Source: Sphingomonadales bacterium
Lineage (GTDB): Bacteria; Pseudomonadota; Alphaproteobacteria; Sphingomonadales; Sphingomonadaceae
Direction of reading: 5' to 3'
Length of the DNA: 7,927 nucleotides
Assembly (NCBI GenBank): GCA_013298745.1
Contig: JAAFIT010000096.1
Span: forward strand, 1-7,927
A model generated the notes under the pieces. That model was not told the origin of the DNA, ran no database searches, and was given only the letters and a program-made list of their open reading frames with translations. The position numbers and the translations under genes were made by a program. Position 1 is the first letter of the stretch, and the number at the start of each line of letters is the position of its first letter. Positions 1-6,473 of the stretch are shown piece by piece.

Positions 1-1058
<1,058 letters not shown>

Positions 1059-1078
1059 TCAGGTTCGGCGAGCGAGGC

Positions 1079-1366
1079 TCAGCCGAGGATCCCGAGAATG
1101 TCGCTTTCCTTCATGATGATCAGGTCTTCACCGCCGACCTTGACTTCGGTGCCCGACCACTTGCCGAACAGGATCTTGTCGCCGGCCTTCACTTCGAGCG
1201 GGTGAACGGTGCCGTCATCGCCGCGGGCGCCGGTGCCGACCGAGACGACTTCGCCTTCCTGCGGCTTTTCCTTGGCGGTATCGGGGATGATGATCCCACC
1301 GGCGGTCTTTTCTTCAGCTTCGACGCGGCGCACAAGCACCCGGTCGTGGAGCGGACGGAATGTCAT
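1079..1366 (-). CDS. groES: 10 kDa co-chaperonin GroES
   Basis: GroES is the heptameric lid of the GroEL chamber. The 95-residue length is normal for the family. It shows the signature opening [19 protein letters not shown], the mobile-loop region [19 protein letters not shown] (residues ~20-38, with the hydrophobic GGIII stretch that docks on the GroEL apical domain), and the C-terminal part [15 protein letters not shown]...[14 protein letters not shown]. The ATG at 1364-1366 has a GAGGGAA ribosome site (1371-1377) 4 nt upstream. It is the first gene of the groES-groEL operon, and its leader carries the CIRCE operator. Nothing in it is unusual. Confidence 0.98.
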   Translation of the reverse strand: MTFRPLHDRVLVRRVEAEEKTAGGIIIPDTAKEKPQEGEVVSVGTGARGDDGTVHPLEVKAGDKILFGKWSGTEVKVGGEDLIIMKESDILGILG

Positions 1367-1398
1367 GGTCTTCCCTCACTTTGGTTTGATTCTGCCTG

Positions 1399-1425
1399 TT
1401 GGCACTCAACCGATGCGAGTGCCAG
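1399..1425 (-). promoter_or_regulatory. CIRCE operator (HrcA binding site) of groESL
   Basis: On the plus strand a left arm TTGGCACTC (1399-1407) and a right arm GAGTGCCAG (1417-1425) are separated by exactly 9 nt. The family consensus is TTAGCACTC-N9-GAGTGCTAA. Eight of nine arm positions pair with each other; only the outermost pair does not. The element lies between the predicted transcription start (about 1430) and the groES start codon, the classic position where the HrcA repressor blocks transcription until heat shock. The hrcA gene is not in the window, so repression by HrcA is inferred from the site. Confidence 0.93.
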
Positions 1426-1436
1426 CAGTGGTGGCG

Positions 1437-1465
1437 CATATGTGGCGGCCACCGTCCGGCGTCAA
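1437..1465 (-). promoter_or_regulatory. Promoter of the groES-groEL operon
   Basis: Reading the minus strand, a -35 box TTGACG (1460-1465, preceded by C, giving CTTGACG) is followed after 17 nt by a -10 box CATATG (1437-1442). Initiation would fall near 1430, just ahead of the CIRCE element. The -35 CTTGA core fits both the vegetative and the heat-shock sigma classes of alphaproteobacteria, so the sigma factor cannot be assigned. The spacing and the adjoining operator make this a good candidate, but it was judged by eye. Confidence 0.7.
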
Positions 1466-1546
1466 GGCGCTGTCATTGAAAATTCATGTCGGCATTTGAC
1501 AAACGAGCCTCCGGGACGCCAGCCTCAGTCGCATACGCAATCTCGT

Positions 1547-1551
1547 GAGGA
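1547..1551 (+). promoter_or_regulatory. Ribosome binding site fixing the start of the secreted hydrolase
   Basis: GAGGA sits 4 nt before the ATG at 1556. The reading frame is open back to 1202, antisense to groES, but this ribosome site and the signal peptide directly after this ATG select 1556 as the start. Confidence 0.75.
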
Positions 1552-1555
1552 CCTT

Positions 1556-3274
1556 ATGTTGACTCGTCGCATTTCAATGTGGTCGCTTCCGTTGCTGGTG
1601 ATGGCAAGCCAACCGGTTGCCGCCGAGAAATTCGTTGTTTCCCTGCCGTCCACCGGCATTGAACGCACGAACGACGGCCGCATTCTGCTGATCCTCACGC
1701 CGGATGGCACGCGCGAACCGCGGTTTCTGGTCAACACCGACAATCTTGGTGCGCAGGTGTTCGGCATCAACGCCGACGCTGCCGCGCCCGGCGCGCGCTT
1801 CGAAATCGGCACCGGCGTGCTTGGCTACCCGGCCGAGGACATGGCGCAACTTCCCAAGGGCGAGTATTTCGTCCAGGCGGTCTTTCACAAATATCAGACC
1901 TACAAGCTGGGCAATGGCAAGACGGTCAAACTGCCGGCAGCGCGCGGCGCCGGCCAGAACTGGCGTCTTGAGCCAGGCAACATTGTCAGCGATCCGATCA
2001 AATTCAGCTTCGACCCGGCCAAGCCTGGCACGATCACAATCCCGCTCACCAAAGTCTTGCCGAAAATTCCCGAGCCCCGCGATACGGAGTTCGTCCGTCA
2101 CTTCAAGATCCGCAGTGAAAAACTGTCAGAATTCTGGGGCACAGATGTCTACCTGCGTGGCCATGTTCTGGTACCACGCGATTTCGACAAGCATCCCAAA
2201 GCGCGTTTTCCACTGATCATCAATCACGGCCATTTTCCCGATGATTTCGGTGGATTTCGAACGACCCCGCCTGACGCCGATTTGAAGTGCATCCCCAACG
2301 CGCGGTTCAATGAACCTTGCTACAACAAGGTCGAACAGCAAGAGGCCTATCGCTTCTACAAGCACTGGATTGCGGATGGTACGCCGCGCATGCTGATTGT
2401 CGAAATCGACCATAGCAATCCATATTACGACGACAGCTATGCCGTGAACTCGGCCAACCTAGGCCCGTATGGCGACGCGATCGTCGAGGAATTCATCCCT
2501 GAACTCGAACGCCGCTACCGTGGGCTCGGCGCCGGCTGGGCGCGGTTCATGTACGGCGGGTCGACGGGCGGTTGGGAAGCGTTGGCGGCGCAGATCAAAT
2601 ATCCCGACAGCTTCAACGGCGCCTTCGCCGCCTGCCCCGACCCGATCGACTTTCGCCAGAATATGCTGACCGACATGTACAGCGAAAAAAATGCCTATTG
2701 GAACGAAGGTCCGTTCGGGCGCGTGCCAAAGCCGGGTAAGCGCAACTATCTCGGACAGGTCGCCTATACCGCCGAAATGGAGAACCGCCTCGAACTGGTA
2801 CTTGGCGACAAGAGCCGCTCGGGTGGGCAACAGGACATCTGGGAAGCAGTTTATTCGCCGATGGGTGCCGATGGTTATCCGCAACGCATCTGGGACAAGC
2901 GCACCGGCGTCATCGATCCGGCGGTTGCAGCCTATTGGCGCGAAAATTATGACCTGCGGCACATCATGGAGCGCGACTGGAAAACGCTGGGGCCCAAGCT
3001 GGCCGGCAAGATCCATCTCTATGTCGGTGACATGGACAATTTTTATCTCAACAATGCTGTTTATCTGACGGAGGATTTTCTGAGGCGAGCCGTCCCTGCC
3101 TATGGCGGTGAAGTGAAATATGGCGACCGTGCCGAACACTGCTGGAACGGCGACCCCACCTTGCCCAATGCGATTTCACGGCTGCGCTATAACACGATGT
3201 ATGTCGACAAAATCATGAAGCGGATCGAGGCGACGGCACCGCGCGATGCCGATCTTACCAGTTGGCGCTACTGA
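1556..3274 (+). CDS. Secreted alpha/beta-hydrolase, putative esterase
   Basis: A 572-residue protein with a Sec signal peptide: basic MLTRR, hydrophobic core, and probable cleavage after Ala23 (PVAA|EK). Residues ~24-180 form an N-terminal region I do not recognise. The rest looks like an alpha/beta-hydrolase of the esterase D type: strand and oxyanion-type stretch PLIINHGH (219-226), nucleophile elbow YGGSTGG with G-x-S-x-G giving Ser336, candidate acid Asp492 or Asp494 in YVGDMDNFY, and candidate base His528 in RAEHCW. The triad order Ser-Asp-His is right for the fold. The expected site is the periplasm or outside the cell. The substrate is unknown; ester or peptide hydrolysis is possible, and the length and N-terminal domain exceed those of simple esterase D proteins. 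It is transcribed divergently from groES, and its 3' end overlaps the opposing PEPxxWA-CTERM gene by 20 bp. The fold call is fairly safe, the activity is inferred. Confidence 0.85.
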   Translation: MLTRRISMWSLPLLVMASQPVAAEKFVVSLPSTGIERTNDGRILLILTPDGTREPRFLVNTDNLGAQVFGINADAAAPGARFEIGTGVLGYPAEDMAQLPKGEYFVQAVFHKYQTYKLGNGKTVKLPAARGAGQNWRLEPGNIVSDPIKFSFDPAKPGTITIPLTKVLPKIPEPRDTEFVRHFKIRSEKLSEFWGTDVYLRGHVLVPRDFDKHPKARFPLIINHGHFPDDFGGFRTTPPDADLKCIPNARFNEPCYNKVEQQEAYRFYKHWIADGTPRMLIVEIDHSNPYYDDSYAVNSANLGPYGDAIVEEFIPELERRYRGLGAGWARFMYGGSTGGWEALAAQIKYPDSFNGAFAACPDPIDFRQNMLTDMYSEKNAYWNEGPFGRVPKPGKRNYLGQVAYTAEMENRLELVLGDKSRSGGQQDIWEAVYSPMGADGYPQRIWDKRTGVIDPAVAAYWRENYDLRHIMERDWKTLGPKLAGKIHLYVGDMDNFYLNNAVYLTEDFLRRAVPAYGGEVKYGDRAEHCWNGDPTLPNAISRLRYNTMYVDKIMKRIEATAPRDADLTSWRY

Positions 3275-4046
3275 ACAGGCGCGACTTCGATTGTACATCG
3301 TTGCGGAATATTCGGTTCGCCCGGCGATTGCGCATCGCAGCGCCGGTCAGGCCGAAGCCCATGATGAGCATCGCCCAGGCCGCAGGCTCAGGCACTATAG
3401 TGGTCTGGTCGTTGAGAGACGCCGACCCGGCAAGGATGAAACCGCTGGGATTCCGCCCCGGTCCATCGAGGTTCTGGACACGCGCGCTGATGGTGACCTG
3501 GCCGCCCGGAACCGCCGAAAGCGCCAGATTGCCTGTTGCCGCGGTAATCGCGGTCTGTGTGGCGGCGCACAGATTGCCGGGGCCGCCGGCTGTGCAGGAA
3601 TAAAGCGTGCCGACACCCGCTTGTGACACCGTCAGCGATCGCACACCATTGTCGGCCGTGAAGCCGGAAAGGTTGAGGCTGCCGCCGAACGATGCATCGA
3701 ACGACAGGTCATAGCGATAATAGCCGGCGGTCGCACCGCAGGGCGAACCGCATGTAATCGAACCGCCATTGCTGAACTGGCCATCAGTGTCGCGATGGCC
3801 GATCCAGATGGCGCCGCCAAAGGGATTGGCCCACGCAAAAGCTTCAAAGCCGGGAAGATTTGCAGCGAACGGTAGCGTGCCCACCAGCACGACCGCGGCA
3901 TTGGTCGATCCAATGCCAAGCCCGTTGTCGGTGCCGCTTTCCTGTGTAACCGACCATGCGGCGGTGCCGGTGTTGAGGTTCATCACCACAGCTTTGGCGG
4001 GCACTGCCGCGATCGTCAGCATCAACGCAATTGCAAGTCTCATCAT
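3255..4046 (-). CDS. PEPxxWA-CTERM sorting domain protein, exported, function unknown
   Basis: A 263-residue exported protein. Residues 1-19 are a signal peptide (MMRLAIALML..., cleavage near AKA|VV). The body (~20-215) is rich in Gly, Ala, Ser, Thr and Asn, with four cysteines (C99, C103, C151, C160), and looks like a beta-rich surface or matrix protein without a named domain. The C-terminus has the tripartite sorting signal: PEPAAWA (219-225), a hydrophobic helix (AMLIMGFGLTGAAM) and a basic cluster RNRR (239-242). This PEPxxWA variant is typical of sphingomonads and is processed by an exosortase, which is not in the window. Oddly, about 20 residues follow the basic cluster, whereas the family usually stops soon after it. 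Start: ATG at 4044-4046 with CAAGG 6 nt upstream; a second in-frame ATG follows at once and could be used. The 3' end overlaps the convergent hydrolase gene by 20 bp. Confidence 0.88.
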   Translation of the reverse strand: MMRLAIALMLTIAAVPAKAVVMNLNTGTAAWSVTQESGTDNGLGIGSTNAAVVLVGTLPFAANLPGFEAFAWANPFGGAIWIGHRDTDGQFSNGGSITCGSPCGATAGYYRYDLSFDASFGGSLNLSGFTADNGVRSLTVSQAGVGTLYSCTAGGPGNLCAATQTAITAATGNLALSAVPGGQVTISARVQNLDGPGRNPSGFILAGSASLNDQTTIVPEPAAWAMLIMGFGLTGAAMRNRRANRIFRNDVQSKSRLFSSANW

Positions 4047-4090
4047 GGCAAACCTTGTCCCCCTTCAACGTGGCGGGCCGCGCATTTGCC

Positions 4091-4120
4091 GGGGAGACTA
4101 AAACTGCGAGCCGTCACCCC
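4091..4120 (-). repeat. Imperfect inverted repeat in the leader of the PEPxxWA-CTERM gene
   Basis: Arms GGGGAGAC (4091-4098) and GTCACCCC (4113-4120) can form an 8-position stem with one internal mismatch and a 14-nt loop. It lies 45-74 nt upstream of the start codon of the minus-strand gene. No T-run follows on either strand, so it is not a standard terminator. It could be a leader hairpin or a protein-binding dyad; its function is unknown. Confidence 0.45.
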
Positions 4121-4278
4121 CAACGACCATTGGCTCGATTTAAAGCCGTAACAAGCTTTGCATCTCATGAATGCAGACGCAAACGAATCTTTAAGACGCG
4201 TCAAAGGCAGCACGAATCGCATGGCAACCAAAAAAATGGCAGCGGCCGACCTGCGACCGGAATCACCTCCGGAAAAAT

Positions 4279-4289
4279 ATGGTGCGCCC
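4279..4289. repeat. 11-bp direct repeat of the tRNA-Arg 3' end, outlying copy
   Basis: ATGGTGCGCCC here is identical to 4351-4361, which covers the CCA end and acceptor strand of tRNA-Arg plus one flanking base. Similarity stops after the 11 bp. It may be a relic of tRNA-targeted integration, a decayed tRNA end, or chance. Confidence 0.4.
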
Positions 4290-4350
4290 CGACGAACTTT
4301 GCTCGAAAGACCAAAGTGTCCAGGCAAGGAGATCACGATAAGCGAGGAAA

Positions 4351-4361
4351 ATGGTGCGCCC
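4351..4361. repeat. 11-bp direct repeat, copy inside the tRNA-Arg 3' end
   Basis: ATGGTGCGCCC spans the CCA end and six acceptor-stem bases of tRNA-Arg; the partner copy lies 72 bp away at 4279-4289. See that entry for interpretation. Confidence 0.4.
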
Positions 4362-4428
4362 GGCAGGATTCGAACCTGCGGCCTCAGGATTAGAAGTCCC
4401 GCGCTCTATCCAACTGAGCTACGGGCGC
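4352..4428 (-). tRNA. tRNA-Arg, anticodon UCU
   Basis: Reads AGA (and AGG by wobble) arginine codons, which are rare in GC-rich genomes. On the minus strand the gene starts GCGCCCGTAGCTCAG and ends with encoded CCA. Acceptor arm GCGCCCG pairs with CGGGCGC, the discriminator base is A, the D-arm is GCTCAGTTGGATAGAGC, the anticodon stem is CGGGA/TCCTG with loop CTTCTAA (anticodon TCT), and the T-arm loop is TTCGAAT. Total length is 77 nt including CCA, so the cloverleaf is complete. Its 5' end lies 11 nt past the stop codon of the NDUFS4-like gene on the same strand, so transcription from that gene may run into it. Confidence 0.97.
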
Positions 4429-4439
4429 CCTTTAATCGT

Positions 4440-4718
4440 TCATCTGAAATTGTCGGCATAGGCCTGCAATTTGAGGCGCACCGGCCCGAGGGGGACGATT
4501 TCAACGATCAGGCCCTGCGCTTCGGCATAGGCCAGCGCTGCTTCACGGGTCGGGAAGCGCAATTGCACCTGCGTCTGGGTGGCGCCCGATCCTGGCCATC
4601 CGGTCAATGGATCGGCGTGTTGCGGCTCATCACGTTCGATTTCCAGCAGCCACTGGCCGGTCTTGGCACGGCCCGACTGCATGGCGTTCTTGGGGCGTTG
4701 GTATAGGCGAGCAAGCAT
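4440..4718 (-). CDS. NDUFS4-like complex I accessory subunit (ETC complex I subunit conserved region)
   Basis: A 92-residue protein of the ETC complex I subunit family (PF04800), the bacterial counterpart of mitochondrial NDUFS4, an accessory subunit that stabilises the NADH-oxidising arm of NADH:ubiquinone oxidoreductase. Family marks, by recollection: the opening LARLYQRPKNAMQSGRAKTG, then WLLEIE, the DPLTGWPGSGATQTQVQLRF core (residues ~36-55), AALAYAEAQG, and the nearly invariant ending YADNFR. It probably acts at the cytoplasmic face of the inner membrane. The frame is open to 4757, but the ATG at 4716-4718 has AAGGAA 5 nt upstream and gives the family's usual N-terminus. It lies 57 nt after the small membrane protein gene, with tRNA-Arg 11 nt downstream. 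Presence of this subunit is typical of alphaproteobacteria. The core nuo genes are not in the window. Confidence 0.9.
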   Translation of the reverse strand: MLARLYQRPKNAMQSGRAKTGQWLLEIERDEPQHADPLTGWPGSGATQTQVQLRFPTREAALAYAEAQGLIVEIVPLGPVRLKLQAYADNFR

Positions 4719-4723
4719 AACGC

Positions 4724-4729
4724 TTCCTT
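4724..4729 (-). promoter_or_regulatory. Ribosome binding site fixing the start of the NDUFS4-like gene
   Basis: AAGGAA on the minus strand, 5 nt before the ATG at 4716-4718. It favours the 92-residue form over a 105-residue form beginning at 4757, which has no comparable site. Confidence 0.75.
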
Positions 4730-4775
4730 CGCGCATCCGCGCTAACGGTTCAAGCACCGATACGGCGGATTGGCA

Positions 4776-5024
4776 TCACGGCGCCGAGCCCGAACCCGCC
4801 TTGGCCATCTTGCGGCGCCGCGCGGCTGCAATCAGCCCAAAGCCTGCAATTGAAAACACGGGCAACACCGGGATCAGCATACGCACCCAAAAAGGGCCAT
4901 CAGGCTCCTGCCGAACATAGGCCATCATCGCTCCGCCAGCCAATGATGCAAGCCAGCCTATCGTGGCGATGACAATGACCGTAATGCCAAGGGCGAGGCT
5001 GAAAATCGAAGCCGTGCGGTGCAT
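4776..5024 (-). CDS. Small two-helix inner-membrane protein, unknown function
   Basis: An 82-residue hypothetical protein. Two hydrophobic segments are clear: ~7-29 (IFSLALGITVIVIATIGWLA) and ~48-67 (VRMLIPVLPVFSIAGFGLIA), joined by a short polar linker (RQEPDGPF), followed by RRRK (69-72) and a Ser/Gly tail. The basic tail suggests the C-terminus is cytoplasmic, hence both ends probably inside. The second helix plus RRRK superficially resembles a PEP-CTERM tail, but the PEP motif is absent. I do not recognise a family. The start is uncertain: ATG at 5022-5024 has only a weak GGGG upstream, and an in-frame TTG at 5036 would add four residues. It begins about 30 nt after the prenyl synthase stop and precedes the complex I subunit gene, so co-transcription is likely. 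A respiratory role would be guilt by association only. Confidence 0.65.
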   Translation of the reverse strand: MHRTASIFSLALGITVIVIATIGWLASLAGGAMMAYVRQEPDGPFWVRMLIPVLPVFSIAGFGLIAAARRRKMAKAGSGSAP

Positions 5025-5054
5025 GCCGTGCCCCAACCCAGTCGCGAAGAACTG

Positions 5055-6068
5055 TCAATACGCCCGCGCGATGGCGAACTCAACCGTCTCGGTCAGCGCC
5101 GCCTTGGCGACACCATTGGGGAAACCGGCAATCGCATCGATGGCGCGCGCGCCATAAAGCCGGGCCCGCGCCAGCGTATCCTCCACAGCGCGATTGGCCG
5201 CCAGAAGCGTGCGCGCCTTGATGAGTTCTTCGTCGCCCGCCGCCCGGCCGGTCATCGCATCACGCCAGAATGCCCGATCGGCGTCGCTGCCGCGGGCATA
5301 GGCGAGAATCACCGGCAGTGTGATCTTGCCGTCGCGGAAATCATCGCCCGAATCCTTGCCCATGGTGTCGGCATCAGAGACATAATCGATGGCGTCGTCG
5401 ACAAGCTGGAAGGCAATGCCGAGGTTGCGGCCATAAGCTTCGAGCGCTGCCTCGACGCCGGCATCACGCTCGGCAACAATCGCCGCGATCTGGCAGGCCG
5501 CTGCAAACAATGCCGCTGTCTTGGCGGTGATGATCTCGAGATAGCGATCTTCGCTGGTCTCGACATTGCGCTGCGCGGTCAGCTGCGCCACCTCCCCTTC
5601 GGCGATGATCGCCGAGGCGTGGCTGAGGATCTTCAAGACCTTGAGCGAGCCATCCTCGACCATCAGCTCGAATGACCGGCTGAACAGGAAATCGCCGACA
5701 AGCACGCTGGCCGGATTGCCCCACAGGCGATTGGCGGTCGCCTTGCCGCGCCGCAAGCCCGACGCATCGACGACATCATCGTGGAGCAATGTTGCCGTGT
5801 GGATGAACTCGACCGCGGCCGCGAGCTTGTGATGGCGGGTGCCACCATATTCGAGCAGCGCGGCACAGCCGAGCGTCAGCATCGGCCGCAGCCGCTTGCC
5901 GCCGCCGGCGATGAGATGCCCGGCGAGTTCGGGAATCAGCGCCACCGGCGATTGCATGCGATCGATGATGACATGGTTGACCGCCGTCAGCCCCGGCGCC
6001 GTCAGCGCAACAAGGCGGGAAATCGACGCCGGCGGTCGACCGTGGAGCGGATGAACGGTTGCGGTCAC
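5055..6068 (-). CDS. ispB: Long-chain polyprenyl diphosphate synthase (octa-/decaprenyl type)
   Basis: A 337-residue trans-prenyltransferase that extends farnesyl or geranylgeranyl diphosphate with isopentenyl diphosphate to make the ubiquinone side chain. Motifs: GGGKRLRP (55-62), first aspartate-rich motif HDDVVD (D97, D98, D101), LRRGKATAN (105-113), LVGDFLFSRSF (123-133), second aspartate-rich motif QLVDDAIDY (D224, D225, D228) and GDDFRDGKITLP (241-252). The residue five before D97 is a small Ala, consistent with long-chain products. Sphingomonads usually make ubiquinone-10, so decaprenyl diphosphate is the likely product, but length cannot be read from sequence. Start: the frame is open to 6269, yet GTG at 6066-6068 has AAGGA at 7 nt spacing and gives an N-terminus (TATVHPLHGRPP) that looks right for the family. 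It is first in a minus-strand run with the membrane protein and the NDUFS4-like subunit, and divergent from chorismate mutase. Confidence 0.93.
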   Translation of the reverse strand: MTATVHPLHGRPPASISRLVALTAPGLTAVNHVIIDRMQSPVALIPELAGHLIAGGGKRLRPMLTLGCAALLEYGGTRHHKLAAAVEFIHTATLLHDDVVDASGLRRGKATANRLWGNPASVLVGDFLFSRSFELMVEDGSLKVLKILSHASAIIAEGEVAQLTAQRNVETSEDRYLEIITAKTAALFAAACQIAAIVAERDAGVEAALEAYGRNLGIAFQLVDDAIDYVSDADTMGKDSGDDFRDGKITLPVILAYARGSDADRAFWRDAMTGRAAGDEELIKARTLLAANRAVEDTLARARLYGARAIDAIAGFPNGVAKAALTETVEFAIARAY

Positions 6069-6075
6069 TTCCCTG

Positions 6076-6080
6076 TCCTT
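6076..6080 (-). promoter_or_regulatory. Ribosome binding site supporting a GTG start for the prenyl synthase
   Basis: AAGGA on the minus strand, 7 nt before GTG at 6066-6068. A second purine run AGGGAA (6069-6074) touches the start codon and is too close to act. This supports the GTG start over the longer open frame, which reaches back past the start of the opposing chorismate mutase gene. Confidence 0.7.
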
Positions 6081-6177
6081 AACCGCACTTCGAAAAGGTG
6101 CAACCCTATGACTTGCCAGCGCGCGCATCCGCCGCAAAGGTGACCGGGACAGGATCGATGAAAGCATAAGGTGACGC

Positions 6178-6459
6178 ATGGCTGACGATACGCTGCTCCG
6201 GTACCGCGAAAGCATCGACAATATCGATGCAGCGTTGGTCTTCATGCTCGCCGAACGCTTCAAGATCACCCAGGCCGTCGGCCGCTACAAGGCGACGGCT
6301 GGTCTTCCGCCCGCTGATCCGAGCCGCGAGGCCGCGCAGGTGGCCCGGCTGCGCACCTTGGCCGAAACGGCCAATCTCGATCCCGAATTTTCCGAAAAGT
6401 TCCTGCGCTTCATCATCGACGAAGTGATTCGCCATCACCAGGTTGCCGCCGAACGCTGA
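6178..6459 (+). CDS. Chorismate mutase, AroQ class, stand-alone
   Basis: A 93-residue cytoplasmic enzyme that rearranges chorismate to prephenate, the branch point to phenylalanine and tyrosine. It matches the all-helical AroQ fold: helix 1 LRYRESIDNIDAALVFMLAERFKI with Arg10 and Arg27, Lys38 in VGRYK, Arg50-Glu51 in PSRE, and Gln88 in RHHQ. These correspond to the E. coli active-site residues Arg11, Arg28, Lys39, Glu52 and Gln88. It has no signal peptide, and no prephenate dehydratase or dehydrogenase domain is fused, so it is the monofunctional form. The ATG at 6178 has AAGGTG (6168-6173) 4 nt upstream. It is transcribed divergently from the prenyl synthase (109 bp between starts) and ends 14 bp from the converging histidine kinase gene. 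No clear promoter boxes were seen. Confidence 0.93.
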   Translation: MADDTLLRYRESIDNIDAALVFMLAERFKITQAVGRYKATAGLPPADPSREAAQVARLRTLAETANLDPEFSEKFLRFIIDEVIRHHQVAAER

Positions 6460-6473
6460 CTCCACCAGCTCGA

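Larger units (their letters stand above)
4047..4351. other. Intergenic region upstream of the PEPxxWA-CTERM gene
   Basis: About 305 bases with no credible gene. It must hold the promoter and leader of the PEPxxWA-CTERM gene (minus strand), but I could not pick convincing -35/-10 boxes. It contains an imperfect inverted repeat at 4091-4120, a small dyad TGCAT-N7-ATGCA at 4159-4175, and an 11-bp copy of the tRNA-Arg 3' end at 4279-4289. Frames open across it lack plausible ribosome sites and family resemblance. No clear rho-independent terminator for the tRNA was seen. Confidence 0.6.

Noticed and set aside
1496..1524. TTGACA at 1496-1501 as the -35 box of the hydrolase gene
   Set aside because: The -35 match is perfect, but at 16-18 nt spacing there is no A/T-rich -10 box; GCATACG lies too far away.
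1202..1555. N-terminal extension of the hydrolase frame back to 1202
   Set aside because: It lies antisense to groES and over the CIRCE and promoter; the ribosome site and signal peptide at 1556 mark the true start.
2459..3139. 226-residue minus-strand frame inside the hydrolase gene
   Set aside because: Antisense shadow of a strongly supported coding region; no motifs.
4257..4272. CCGGA/TCCGG hairpin holding a perfect Shine-Dalgarno-like GGAGGTGATT on the minus strand
   Set aside because: No ATG, GTG or TTG follows at a usable distance, and the adjoining A-run is on the wrong side for a terminator; treated as coincidence.
4043..4336. 97-residue minus-strand frame upstream of the PEPxxWA-CTERM gene
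   Set aside because: No ribosome site, no recognisable family, overlaps the next gene's ribosome site and start, and would leave no room for that gene's promoter and leader.
4031..4706. Plus-strand open frames (4031-4393 and 4158-4706) crossing the tRNA-Arg gene
   Set aside because: They translate the antisense of a tRNA, giving the well-known spurious string GRIRTCGLRIRSPALYPTEL and its sister CARQDSNLRPQD. The second also runs antisense to the NDUFS4-like gene.
6158..6169. Three-codon mini-ORF (ATG AAA GCA TAA) just before chorismate mutase, its stop overlapping the ribosome site
   Set aside because: Too short to separate from chance; AGG lies 5 nt before it, so only conservation in relatives would make it a coupling leader.
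6069..6269. N-terminal extension of the prenyl synthase frame to 6269
   Set aside because: It is antisense to the first part of chorismate mutase, has an un-family-like sequence, and a GTG with a ribosome site at 6068 gives the right length.
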